NCBI GenBank assembly: GCA_947095535.1
Contig: OX352772.1
Span: 164,400,615 to 164,464,614, forward strand
From: Poecilobothrus nobilitatus
Taxonomy: Eukaryota > Arthropoda > Insecta > Diptera > Dolichopodidae
Length of the DNA stretch: 64,000 nucleotides
Reading direction: 5' to 3'
Numbering within the stretch: position 1 is the stretch's first letter; every line of letters starts with the position of its first letter. The notes under the pieces are model-generated. The model ran no database searches. It was not told where the DNA came from and was given only the letters and a program-made list of their open reading frames with translations. Of this stretch, positions 20,677-31,286 are shown in pieces. Position numbers and translations under genes: made by a program.

Positions 20677-20713
20677 TCGTCCGCTGGAGCTCTGAAAATT
20701 TTCAAAGCTCCAG
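20677..20713. other. Near-perfect 36-base palindrome at the retrotransposon 5' end
   Basis: CCGCTGGAGCTCTGAAAATT is followed by TTCAAAGCTCCAGCGG. Only one pair in the arms mismatches. It sits 17 bases from the 5' junction of the element. It may be an RNA hairpin of the transcript or a foldback formed at insertion. Confidence 0.7.
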
Positions 20714-20742
20714 CGGATTTAGGAAAGCTTTTAGCTGGATTA

Positions 20743-20934
20743 AGGATGCTACACATCAAATAATCACGATTCCTGTGAAAGATGTGAATTCCAGGGATAA
20801 GATTGAGCTAACATTTTGTGGAGAGAGCTTTGAACATCAAGGTCCTGCGTATCTCAGTTTTAGATCCGCTCATGAACTAAAATTTGGCGACGTTTGGGAT
20901 GTAATTTCTAATGTTTTCCAAAGTAATTTTGAAG
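20743..20934 (+). pseudogene. N-terminal exon of polymerase B (element D), second part
   Basis: Resumes the exon cut at 17009. It carries KDVNSRDKIELTFCGESFEH and then the conserved DVWDVISNVFQSN segment, ending in codon fragment G before the intron at 20935. Open throughout, in contrast to the A copy, which has a stop near 1309. Confidence 0.75.
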
Positions 20935-20998
20935 GTAGTTATTTATAATACATTTTTGGCTTCATTTATTATAAACTATTTTTATTTTACGTCTACAG
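20935..20998 (+). other. 64-base intron in polymerase B (element D)
   Basis: Starts GTAGTT and ends CTACAG. Same length, phase and position as the intron at 1175-1238 in element A. Confidence 0.65.
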
Positions 20999-23607
20999 AT
21001 TTAAGTACAGACACTTTTTGTTTAACAGTTACCCATGTTAAATTACCCGTTGGTAGAGGTAGAAGTAATTAATATTCAAATTTTGATTAGAAATGCTTAA
21101 AAAGGAGAAGAGTAATAGCAATAAAAAATAGCGATAATTTATGTTTACCACTTGCACTTGTTGTTTCAATAGCTAAAATTGAAAAATTTAATGATTATGA
21201 AAAAATTCGAAAAAATATAGGAAAACTTCAAACTTTAACAGCTTTAAAATTATTAGAAAAATCAAAAATAACAATTCCATCTGAAGGTTGCGGAATTCGT
21301 GAATTGAATCAATTTCAAAAATTTTTACACAAACACAAGATTGTTGTATATAAATATGGAACAATGGGTACAGAAATAATATTTGAAGGATTGAATAATG
21401 GGAAAAAAATTAACTTGTTATATCATAATAATCATTACAATGTAATAACCTCACTAACAGCTCCTTTTTGCACAGCATTTTATTGTGAAGAATGTCATAA
21501 TCCGTATTCTAAGAAAAATGAACATAGATGTTGGAAAAGTTACCCTTGCTGTCAAAACTCACCAGCTTGTTCACTTAATGTTAAAAATATTTTATGTATG
21601 CAGTGTAATCGAACATTTCGTGGTCAAACATGTTTTGAAAGCCATCTGTGAAGAGATTAGAAAATGCAAATCTGGTTTTAAAGTTCATAAAAGCAGTAGG
21701 ACTCATATATGTCGAGAATATTTTTGTAAGATTTGCGATAATCATGTTCCTGAAAACCATAACTGCTTCATTCAGCAAAACAAAACAAAAGTAAATTTTC
21801 AAAATTGCATTTACGTATTTTATGATTTAGAAACAAGACAAGAAGAAATTGGCTCTACAAAAATAATAGAACATGTTCCAAGTTTATGTGTGGCTCAGCT
21901 AGGATGCTTTAAATGTATTAACATTAATTCTCTATACTTCTGTGGAAAATGTAAATTAAGAGAGAGAATTTTTAAAACGAAAAATGTGATAGAGGATTTC
22001 ATGGAATTTATTTTAAAATTAAGAAAGAAATTCAAAAAGATTGTCATAATTGCTCATAATGGTCAGGCGTTTGACAATCAATTTATTCGGAATTATATAC
22101 TCAATAAGACTGTACTTGAACCAAAGTTAATTATGCGAGGTACAAAAATTATTGTTATGATAATTGATAATATTAAATTTATAGATTCTATGTATTACTT
22201 TCCTATGGCCTTGGAAAAATTACCAAAAGCTTTTAATTTATCAATCAATTTGAAAAAGGGTTATTTTCCGCATCTATTTAATAAATTGGAAAATGAAAAT
22301 TACATTGGGACACTTCCAGCAATTAAATACTATAACTCTAATACAATGAAAGCAGATGAGCGTAATGAATTTTTAATGTGGTATGAACAAAATACAAACT
22401 CAGAATTTAATATGGAGAAAGATATTTTAGAATACTGTATAACTGATGTTGAAATTCTAATTAGAGCATGCCTGGTTTTCAGAAAAGTTTTTATAGAAGA
22501 ATGTAATGTGGAACCATTTGTAGAAGCAACAACAATAGCTTCAGTCTGTTATCTTGTATATAGAAGAAACTTTCTCAAATCGAATACTATAGGAATTATA
22601 CCGAGAAAAGGATATAGGATGGTAGACAATCAGTCAAAAATTGCCATGCAATGGCTTATTTGGCAAAAAGATTTGAGAAAAATTGATTTGAAATGTGCAT
22701 TTAATAGTAAAGAAAAACAAATCGGAAATGTTAAAGTCGATGGATTTTGCGAAGAGACTAAAGAAATATTTGAAGTTTACGGTTGCTATTATCATGGACA
22801 TCCAAAATGTTTAACAAACCAGAGGGATATACCATTACATGATAACTCTGGCGATACTTTGAATCTACGATATGAAAAAATATGGGAATGTGAATTCCGG
22901 GAGCTAATGAGACACAATGAAAATATGAGATATTTAGAAAATAATTCATTAATTAATTTAGTTCCTTTAAATCCTCGTGGTGCATTTTATGGCGGAAGAA
23001 CGGGAAATACTTACACATATTATAAATGTAAACAAGGAGAAAAAATTAAATACATAGATGTATGTTCCTTATACCCGTATGTTTGCAAACGAAGAAAATT
23101 TCCCATAAACCATCCTAAGATTTATGTTGGAGAAGATACTTGCTCTAAGTTAAACAGAATGACTATTGACGGTATTATTAAATATAAAATCTTACCACCA
23201 ATAAATCTATTACACCTCGTGTTACCTGTCAAACAAAATAATAAATTGATGTTCTCACTATGTAACACTTGTAGTGAACAAAAATATCAAGGAAAATACT
23301 GTGAACATACAGACGATGAAAGAGCATTAGTAGGAACTTGGGTAATTGATGAAATTAAAAAAGCAATTGAAAAAGGGTATAAACTTTTAAATATTTATGA
23401 AGTTTGGGAATACGAAACAGTAAAATATGACAATTGCAATGGTATTGATGGTTTATTCACTAAAATGATGAATAAATTTATAAAGATTAAACAAGAAGCT
23501 TCTGGGTGGCCAATAAAATGTCAAACTCAAAAAGAAAAAGAAGAATATATTGATAGTTTTTTTTTGAAAAGGAAGAAATTGAATTAGAATACGATAAAAT
23601 TGTTATC
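20999..23607 (+). pseudogene. polB: Protein-primed DNA polymerase B, main exon (element D), 3'-truncated
   Basis: Short N-terminal piece with VKLPVGRGR, two in-frame stops (21070, 21085), then an open polymerase frame. A Cys-rich segment (about 21484-21620) is followed by the 3'-5' exonuclease: FYDLETR (Exo I), AHNGQAFDNQF (Exo II) and YCITDVEI (Exo III). Next comes polymerase motif A, IDVCSLYPYV (about 23060). A frameshift near 21640 separates 21304-21651 from 21485-23587. Motifs B and C are missing, because the gene is joined at about 23605 to a capsid-block gene of element B. The protein primes synthesis from a terminal protein. Confidence 0.85.
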
Positions 23608-23646
23608 GTCCGTACAGAACGATAAATCTAGTAGAGCACATGCCAT
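23605..23646 (-). pseudogene. Remnant of the small gene between capsid and protease (element B)
   Basis: The first 14 codons (MACALLDLSFCTDD) match the start of the genes at 12981 and 32563. The gene is cut where polymerase sequence of element D begins. The protease and the gene after it, expected next, are missing from B. Confidence 0.65.
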
Positions 23647-23682
23647 TTTGAAATGAATAGAGATGGTTCACTAAACTTCCTT

Positions 23683-24744
23683 TTATATGTTCACGTAAAC
23701 GTTACGATTTTTATCAATTTCGATATTAGCATCGAATTATGCAAATACAATACAAGTTAATGTTGAAGTTAATGGAGAGCTGAGTCTTGCTAAAATCTTT
23801 ACTACTACCTGGTTTAATAAACTCTGACATGTATCTGTTCCCGAGCCGTCTGGTGATAAATCAAAAGCCAGTATTGTATAACCTTTTGAAAATAGTTTTT
23901 TTGAAATTTAATGTCCTCTATCAGAATGATGTATACCTGTTCCGCTAAATAATGTTAAATATGCTCGAGAATTACAAAAATTATTCGATGTAAAACTTGT
24001 TTCAATCGCAGAGTTTGGTAGTAGGCACTTTATTCACATATAATTGAAATTGTGTGAGATTTTGATGGTCAAAATAGTATGAATTTTTTGATCTCTTACC
24101 ATTGAAATTTTCATTATTAACCATACAAAATACTAGGGCTTTTGGTATTTGCTCTATAAATATATTATCCAATGATATGTTAGATGTGTTAGTTGGAATT
24201 GTAAATGTTTGATTTCACTTCTCGTATAAAAATATTTCGCGTTAGCCTTTTCCAGTACAGTATTATGTGCTATCAATATGCGAGGATTAATTGTTAAATG
24301 TTTCATGTATAATGTAGCTTCGAGAATTTTTAAATAGCTTTCATCGGCATCGTTAAAGAAAATAAAAAGTTTTTGTTTTTCTAGGGCTAAAGCAATTCGA
24401 TTGTCAACATTATTTAAAAGTAATTTAGGAGTATTGATGTAATCTACGTGCAATTTTCCCATTAAATCTTTTACTGTAGAATTGTTGTATGATTTTTGTC
24501 TTGATTTAGAACCAGAATTGTTAAAATCATTTACATTTGGTTTATCCAATTCCCAACCAGATGCTTCCAGATGTGTTTGACTGGAATCTGTATCATAATT
24601 TAGTAAAGTAGTTAAGTATACTTTATAATGGTTTCCAAAAGCACGACCTCTTTGTATAGCTGGATAAAATTGTAATAAAGGCTCAATATCGTTGACTCCT
24701 CCACCTACTTGAGAGGAATAATATCTCACGTAAGCTCTTTCCAC
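23683..24744 (-). pseudogene. Small basic protein start fused to major capsid protein (element B)
   Basis: Residues 1-35 (MERAYVRYYSSQVGGG...RGRAFG) are the start of the pX-like protein. The frame then changes without a break to the major capsid protein at the segment LLNYDTDSSQTHLEASGW. A deletion has joined the two genes. The capsid frame continues through KLHVDYINTPKLLLNN to about 24154 and then, shifted, to its stop at 23683 (ending IDKNRN). This lineage differs clearly from A and D, supporting B as a separate virus type. Confidence 0.75.
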
Positions 24745-24757
24745 GTTTGATATGATA

Positions 24758-25532
24758 TCATATTTGAGTAGTAGTATTTATGTTGTTTTTATGGCAATCA
24801 ATGCTTTTTAAAGTGTAATACAATTTTTGTTGGATAGTAACTGAATAAAAAATCACCATTCCACTCAATTCATCTTTATTATTAGCAACAGCTAATTTGA
24901 ATAGTTCAGGTAATTTGGTTTTGAAATTTTTTATATTTTTTTTCTGTTGAAATAATTCAGTTAATAATATTTTTACGTTATAACTCTGATTAACTTTTTT
25001 ATACAAAAGTCGGTGATATTCGAATTAAATCTCCTGGGTTAAATTCTAACACTTTTTTTAAATGTTACTTCATCATAATTTTTTGGATTAGAGATATATA
25101 TCAAAACTTCATTAAAAAATTCTTTGAAAACTTGGTTTCGAGTAAATCCAGGATTAGGAGTTATATTTTTAATAAGAGTTGGCAAAAAATTAAACTTCCA
25201 ATCATCCAAATGTAATTCCAAATCATCATATGAATAATATGTGCAGTCTATAGATTTGGTTTTACTTTGATTTTTTCAAGAGGTTTTTCAATATTTGTTA
25301 CATAAACATTATACTGTCCAATATTAATAAAAGCACGTTTCTCTTTGTTAAATTCTTCTGTTTGTAGGAAATCATTCAGATATATTTTTGAAAGACAAAC
25401 TTTTCAATTTCCATTTCTTAAATCAAAATGAATAGGTAATTTATTTTCGAATGAAGCTAAAGTGTTGTCTGGAAACAGTGTTAAATTATCATTACTGAAC
25501 AATGTTACCTAGAAGTAATTTTGACTATCCAT
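24758..25532 (-). pseudogene. Penton-like minor capsid protein (element B), broken
   Basis: Starts MDSQNYF followed by a stop. The segments LTLFPDNTLASFENKLP (about 25480-25430) and DLRNGN match the penton N terminus. Later pieces at 25039-25221 and 24758-25006 continue in other frames. Too many breaks to make protein. Confidence 0.65.
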
Positions 25533-25559
25533 CTTCGTTAACTTCTACTAAAACATAAA

Positions 25560-26200
25560 ATGTTGAACTATTTATATGTTCTTCATTCCGGTGTTGATGA
25601 AGTTCTTAATTTTGGACTTCTTAGTAAAGGTTTTAGTTTTCGTTTTTTTGTTTCAGGAAACTGTGAAAGTATTCTTGAGGAATTTGAACTACCGGCAGAT
25701 CTTAGTGTCTTCTTTTTTTCAGGAGATGGTACAGCAACGGTAATTACATCACCACTTGGTGTTTCAAACATTCGATAATCAGAGTTTAGAGATGGTATTT
25801 CGACTAATTTTTCATCTTTCAACATTTCAGTTTGAGCTAATTTTTTAAATGAATTTTCATCATCCAAATCATAATGTGTTAAATCGATATCCATACTTGA
25901 ATGTTCTTTTCTAGGATCATATTCAAACACATCATCAGTAACTAATAGTAAAAAATTGGTCTGTGCTGATGTTGATTTGTATTTAGGTAATTCAGTTTCT
26001 GTATATACATTTCGTTTAGAAAAGAATTTTGTTTGAGTGCCTATATCAAATGTAAGATTATTAGCTTTTCTGGTAAGTTTTTTGCATGTCTTTTGTTAAT
26101 TCCATATTTGAGGAGATTTGTCGATATAAGTACCATTTTTGCAATGGTTTTAACTTTTTGTCATATAAAACATTTTTCATTATTTGGTCTAATATCATCT
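25560..26200 (-). pseudogene. Conserved capsid-block gene of unknown role (element B), broken
   Basis: Relative of 10313-11011. The beginning at about 26195-26085 has PLQKWYLYRQ, matching TQKWYLYRKN. The longer open part 25583-25930 has FETPSGDVITVAVPSPEKKK, matching the FQTDTGDIITIP region. The part between is frameshifted. Confidence 0.6.
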
Positions 26201-26319
26201 TGAAATAATTTACTTAAAATAAATAATATCATCTTGAAATAATTTTATCATCTTGAAATAATTTACTATAATAAATAATTTTGAAAATATTTCTGGCGAC
26301 ATAAAAATCATTCGCTACA

Positions 26320-26652
26320 TTATGTCTTACTGAGCAATTTTCCTATTACACCAGATAATATAGTTCCGATTAAAGTTTGTAAAAATCCACCATGTTGAAC
26401 TAATATTTTTCGTTTGGCTTTTATACTTTTCTTTGCACAGGCTAGGAATCTTAATTTTTTTTTATATTTTTTTAATTTAGCTTTTTGTGCTGGTGAAATT
26501 TTATTATTACCATTTAATATATTGATTGCAATTTCAGCAATAGTTTTTATAATATCATCATCACAATATTTAAGAATATTTTCGCGAAATTTCTTCTTGT
26601 TGCACTTTCCTAGTACATGTAATATATGTTGGTTTTTCTTCAATCGTTTCAT
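26320..26652 (-). CDS. Small basic protein with amphipathic tail (MKRLK gene), element B, intact
   Basis: 110 residues, starting MKRLKKNQHILHVLGK. It is Lys-rich through residue 90 and ends with ILVQHGGFLQTLIGTILSGV, an amphipathic or hydrophobic helix after a basic patch. Its start overlaps the ATPase 3' end in another frame, exactly as in D and both A copies. Overlap and sequence pattern together make this a real gene family. A capsid-internal or membrane-active role is possible but unproven. Confidence 0.7.
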   Translation of the reverse strand: MKRLKKNQHILHVLGKCNKKKFRENILKYCDDDIIKTIAEIAINILNGNNKISPAQKAKLKKYKKKLRFLACAKKSIKAKRKILVQHGGFLQTLIGTILSGVIGKLLSKT

Positions 26653-27186
26653 ACTTTTGACAGTTGTTCAAATCACTCGTATCATAGAAGCATATGAAAT
26701 ATTCTTTTGAAAAAATATTAGTTCTAATACGAAACAAATCGTTAACGTCTTGTGTTAAATCCAATACAATATAACCATGTGGACTTGAGGTTGATTCATT
26801 ATATACCCCAGGAAACCTTTTATATTTTCTAGTTGTCTAGCAAGAGGAAAAATCTGCGATTTGTCTCGAGGGTTTTTGAAAAGCACTAAATATTTACAAT
26901 TTAATGAAATATCTCTTGAGAATTTCCCCTGATGAAAAACGTTGTGTGTTAACAATACAATAGATAAATTACGATGGTGCGAACCTTTAGTAAATAGTTC
27001 ACATACCTGTTTACTTGCAGAATCTAACATTAAATCATCTAAAACAATTAAAGTAGGTCTATTTTCATCAATTTTCGGATAAATCAATCTGTCTATATTT
27101 TCAATTAAATTACATACAAATGTTGTTTTCCCACAATCAGATGGTCCCGCAATCATCATTGTAAATGGATGAATAAAGTTAATCAT
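26570..27186 (-). pseudogene. Genome-packaging ATPase (element B), deleted and frameshifted
   Basis: Starts MINFIHPFTMMIAGPSDCGK, with Walker A GPSDCGKT and Walker B TLIVLDDL. About 30 residues between the two motifs, present in D, are missing. SHHRNLSIVLLTHN is conserved. The frame shifts near 26760, and the C-terminal part (LTQDVNDLFRIRTNIFSK) reads to about 26570. Divergent from the gene at 27282. Confidence 0.8.
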
Positions 27187-27281
27187 ATTTGGTCTGTGTC
27201 TGATAAGAAACTGAATTTAAAATACAATTGAGGAATTATATAAAAGCAGCGAACATATTCTTAGTACAGTCATTTTGAATT

Positions 27282-27569
27282 ATGGAAGTAGAGGAGTTCT
27301 TAAATATTTATTCCTCCGTCTCATTACATGATCATAAGAAACTAATATTACATCTATACACACACATTAAAAATTATTCTGGAGTAAATAAGTACACTTC
27401 AATTTATGGTACTCATTTTACTCTTTGTCCATGGGCATATGATAATTCTACTTCTAGACCCGACACATGTGAATGTCATACAATAGAAAATTATAGCATC
27501 ACTTTGGAAAATTTAATTAAATGGTACGAGAATAATGTCGAAATTACAAGTTGTATCAGAAATTCATAG
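27282..27569 (+). CDS. Polinton small gene upstream of integrase (lineage of B and E)
   Basis: 95 residues, MEVEEFLNIYSSVSLHD. It has the segment LCPWAYDNSTSRPDTCECH, nearly identical to CPWAYDNST-x-PDTCEC encoded at about 61950 in element E. The Trp and the Cys-x-Cys-x-H suggest metal binding. It overlaps the integrase by 35 bases in both B and E. Not found in A or D, so it marks this lineage. Function unknown. Confidence 0.6.
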   Translation: MEVEEFLNIYSSVSLHDHKKLILHLYTHIKNYSGVNKYTSIYGTHFTLCPWAYDNSTSRPDTCECHTIENYSITLENLIKWYENNVEITSCIRNS

Positions 27570-29757
27570 AGGTACTAGAAGAAAATTTACGCGAAGTAAA
27601 TTTATTCAAAAGGGTTTAAATGACACTTGGCAAATTGATTTGGTTGAAATGATTCCATATGCAAAATTCAACAAGGAATATAAATTTTTATTAACAGTAA
27701 TTGATACATTTTCAAAATTTGCGTATGCTGAACTTGTTAAAAACAAAAGTGCTGATAATGTTTTTAATCGCAATGAAAAATATTTTTAAGCGGACTGGTA
27801 AAAAACCAAAAAATTTACAATCTGATCAAGTTATGGAATTTTTCAACAAAAAATTTCAAAATCTAATGAGGAAAAATAAAATTAACCATTATCATACATA
27901 TTCAGAACTAAAAGCATCAATTGTAGAATGTTTCAATCGTATGCTAAAAAACACGATGTGGAAACAAATTAGTTTACAAGGCACAATACACACGGCACAC
28001 ATATAAATGGTTAACTATTCAACCATCGCTAATAGAAAAATATAACTCAACATACAATCATACAATTAAACTTCCACCTAAAAAGGTTACAAAGAAAAAT
28101 GAGAAATTATTATTAAAAACTGTATACAATAAATTAAAAGTATTAGCAAAATACAAAGTTGGAGATTTTGTTCGTATAAGTAAATTTAAAGGTATATTTG
28201 TAAAAGGTTATCAACCTAATTGGTCAACAGAAATATATACCATAGCTAAAATAAAAAGAACTGATCCAATAACATACAATTTACTCGATTACACACAAAA
28301 ACAAATAAAAGGCAGTTTCTATGAACCTGAACTTACATCTGTTAAATTTCCCAATGTTAATGTTGTAGAAAAAATAATAAGAAACAAGGTAGAATGTAAA
28401 CCAACGGTTTTTAAAAGTGTATATTTCCAAAACTCAATTCAAACTGTTTAAAACTGTGACTCTCACAAAAATTTGAAAATTTCAGGTAATAAGAAAAAAC
28501 GTGAAAATAGGACATTTTTGAAATTTTGAGGGGCCGTAAGTCCGGAATCCTATATAACTCAGAAAAGCCTTTAACACACGTAAAAATATATTATTGAACC
28601 TTTAATTTTCATGTCTTGCCGAAAAAAAATGTTTACAGGTGCCTAAGTTACAGGTGTCTAAAAATAGCACATTTTCAATTTTTGAGGCGTAATAACTCTT
28701 AAAGAGGGGGCGCTACCAAAAAATTTTCTGAGGAAACTTATACTAATTCTAGTTCTTTCTTGTCTCAAAATTTCAGGTTCCTAGCTAAAGGAATGCCGGA
28801 GTTATGAAAAAAGAAATTTCATGCAAAATGTGGTTTTCACATAACAGTAAATTTAAATAGTAAATTACAAAATATTACATAATTTTGATATTGTTTTATA
28901 TAGATAATAAAATTTTCGTTCTTCTGGCGGCTTTAGATTGCAAAACTATAACGCAGAGCCTGAGATATATACATCTGAAAATGGCGCTTTTTCGCAATTT
29001 TGAAGAGCTGCAACTTTGGAACCCTTTATAACTAAAATAAACCTTTAAGACACGTAAAAATATACTACTGTAGCTTTAATTTTTATATCTTGCAGAAGTA
29101 AAATGTGTACAGGTTCCTAAGTTACAGGTGTTTAAAAATAGCAAATTTTCAATTTTTAAGCCCTTATAGCTTATAAACAGGGGGTGGTCCAAAAAAATTT
29201 TCTGAGCAAACTTATACTAATTCTAAAAGTTCTTTCTTGCCTCAAAATTTCAAGCTTTTATCTAACAGCGTACCGGAGTTATGGAAGTAGAAAAATCATG
29301 CAAAATTTCGGATTCACATAACGGTAAATTTAAATACTAAATTTAAAAAAATTGTATAATTTTGATATTAATTTACAAAGTTAAAAAAAATACCTGTCGA
29401 ATGACGTTTTTAGATTGAAAAAATCTTAAGCAGACCATAAGATATATGCATTTAAAAATAGGACTTTTTCTAAGTTTGAGGGGCTGTAGCTCCGTAATGG
29501 ATGGGGCTACATGGAAAAGTTGTTCCACAAAATTATTTTTTTTATGGGACCCATGGTTAAAATTTTTTTTCTCTATCTTTAACGGTGTAGATGTTTTGTA
29601 AACAGACGGACGGACGGAGGGACAGAATTAAACTAATAAACACATTTTTTCAACATTTTTTTGGAAATGTGCTAAAAAGTAAATCAAGTTTTGGTTTTGG
29701 TGGCTTGGCTTTGATAAAAAACATGATTCATGGATAAATAAACGAGATATTATTTAA
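27535..29757 (+). pseudogene. Polinton chromodomain integrase (element B), interrupted by a 1.27-kb insertion
   Basis: MSKLQVVSEI starts the protein. WQIDLVEM, LQSDQVMEF and ASIVECFN keep the three catalytic acids, but frameshifts lie near 27775 and 27985. VRISKFKG and NWSTEIYTI follow. The chromodomain begins VNVVEKIIRN at about 28360 and is cut at about 28412 by noncoding DNA. It resumes with WLGFDKKHDSWINKRDII and a stop at 29755-29757. Confidence 0.8.
28412..29690. mobile_element. Noncoding repeat element (family X) inserted in the integrase chromodomain
   Basis: About 1.27 kb, flanked by AAAAGT on each side and with imperfect inverted ends (ATTTCCAAAA at the left, TTTTTGGAAATG at the right). 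It has at least two diverged internal units of about 460 bases containing GTTACAGGTGT, AATAGCA...TTTTCAATTTTT and GGGGCTGTAGCTCC-like phrases. No coding potential. Fragments of the same family are at 49493-49857, 53330-53460 and 56625-56770. Confidence 0.65.
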
Positions 29758-30479
29758 TGAATAAAAATTTATAAACGTTTAGTAAAAAATGCAATGCTGT
29801 TATTTAATATTAAAAACAACTTTCTAAACCCAAGTTTTTTTTTTCATTTTTTGTTTACTTTTAACTTGAACTTGATCACGTTTTCAATTCGTATTTCATG
29901 ATCACAGCTTATATTATTAACAATATAATTTCAACCGTTAACTCAAAGCTTTTATTAAAGAAAAAACATATTTACCAAAAGTCTAATTTACATTGTATTA
30001 CGAGAATAACAAAACGTTCCATTTTAAAATTACTTTGTATTCATTATGTATTCAAATCAAGTTTTAAAAACTTTTTTAAAATATTTTTGAGATAAATATT
30101 AAATCAAGTTTAAATTTTAACAATAAAAAATTGGTATTTAAACCAAACTTTAAACTTTTATCTCAACTTTATACTTTTCATATGTTTAGTCTAATTTAGA
30201 ATATTCATCATTTTAAATAAAATATTAGATCATTTCACCTATTTAACATATCAAAGACATACATTTTGTTTACTCATTCTTTATGCTTTAAAAGCATTTT
30301 GATCATATTTATAAAAGGTTTTTAAATAATTTTGCATAATAAATAAAAAAAAAAAAAAATTTTTTATTTATTATGTTGTTTACGTTTGTTGTTTTATGGG
30401 TTTTTGTTCACAAAAAAAGAACTAGTTAACAGAATATTTTTATAATAATTTTATTTTTATAATACATTCTATATTATAT

Positions 30480-31286
30480 ATTTAAACCAAGCTTTATTTT
30501 AGTATACTAAATTTTTATTGAAGTATTTAAACCAAACCTTAAAAAAATTTTCAAATTGAAGTGTTGAATTTATCTGAATATTTAGCAATTTTAAAGCTTC
30601 TCAAAGATAATAATAATTCACCAATTTTTAATCCAGCTTTAAAAACTTTTCATATAAACATTAACTCAAGTTCAAACTTAAGTTCCATAATCAAGAAAAT
30701 TTTTTTATAACAAAAATTATTAGACTTCTCAAAGATCATAATAATTCACCAATTTTAATCCAGCTTTAAAAACTTTTTATACAAACATTAAATCAAGTTT
30801 AAACTTAAGTTCCATAATCAAGAAAATTTTTTATTAATAAAAATTATTAAGCTTCTCAAAGATAATAATAATTCACCTATTTTTAATCCAGCTTTAAAAA
30901 CTTTTTTAAATTTTTTATATAAACATTAAATCAAGTTTAAACTTAAGTTCCAAAATCAATAAAACTTTTATTAATAAAAATAAATCTTTAAATAAATTAT
31001 CAAACACATAAGCCTTTTAATCATACTTTACCGCTAAAAACCCCGTTGCAGCGGCAGTGGCATTGTTTTGCTCCTCTCCACATGATCATGCAAAATATTA
31101 AAGACGCAAGCCTTTTACTCGTACTTTACCGCTTAAAAACTTTGTCGTTTAAAAGTTCGACCATTTGCGCCGCCATATCTCTACCTGCTAAGCTTTGCTG
31201 ATTAAAAGCTCCGCCATTTGCACCGCTATATCTTTAGGTGGTAAACTTAAAAACTCCGCTATTTGCACCGCCATATTCTTACAACT
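30480..31286 (-). repeat. Right terminal inverted repeat of element B
   Basis: Inverse of 4739-5390. It carries the same inner repeats (CTCAAAGATAATAATAATTC) three times and ends CCATATTCTTACAACT. Unlike the left end, the terminal phrase CCATTTGC-(A/G)CCGC-(C/T)ATAT occurs three times, at about 31168, 31213 and 31260. Between 29758 and 30480 the DNA is AT-rich, with no recognised gene. Confidence 0.85.

Larger units (their letters stand above)
17010..20730 (-). mobile_element. I-superfamily non-LTR retrotransposon, 5'-truncated
   Basis: Flanked by TTAGCTGGATTA at 16998-17009 and 20731-20742, a 12-base target duplication. On the minus strand it encodes an APE-type endonuclease (about 20611-19718), reverse transcriptase and RNase H. 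No ORF1 is present, so it is 5'-truncated. The 3' end carries CCTACCTACC instead of poly(A). A near-perfect 36-base palindrome sits at the 5' end (about 20677-20713). Confidence 0.9.
4739..31286. mobile_element. Maverick/Polinton element B, complete ends, 26.5 kb
   Basis: Both termini can be read directly. The left starts AGTAGTAAGGATATGGCGG and the right is its imperfect inverse, ending in ACT, flanked by TATTAC. Genes belonging to B itself are the polymerase fragment (5640-7285, minus), the capsid block (23605-27186, minus), a small gene (27282-27569) and the integrase (27535-29757, plus). Between them is the foreign-looking block D (about 8.5-23.6 kb), which is related to A, not to B. B lies inside the last codons of a gene of A, so it is younger than A. 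Confidence 0.9.
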
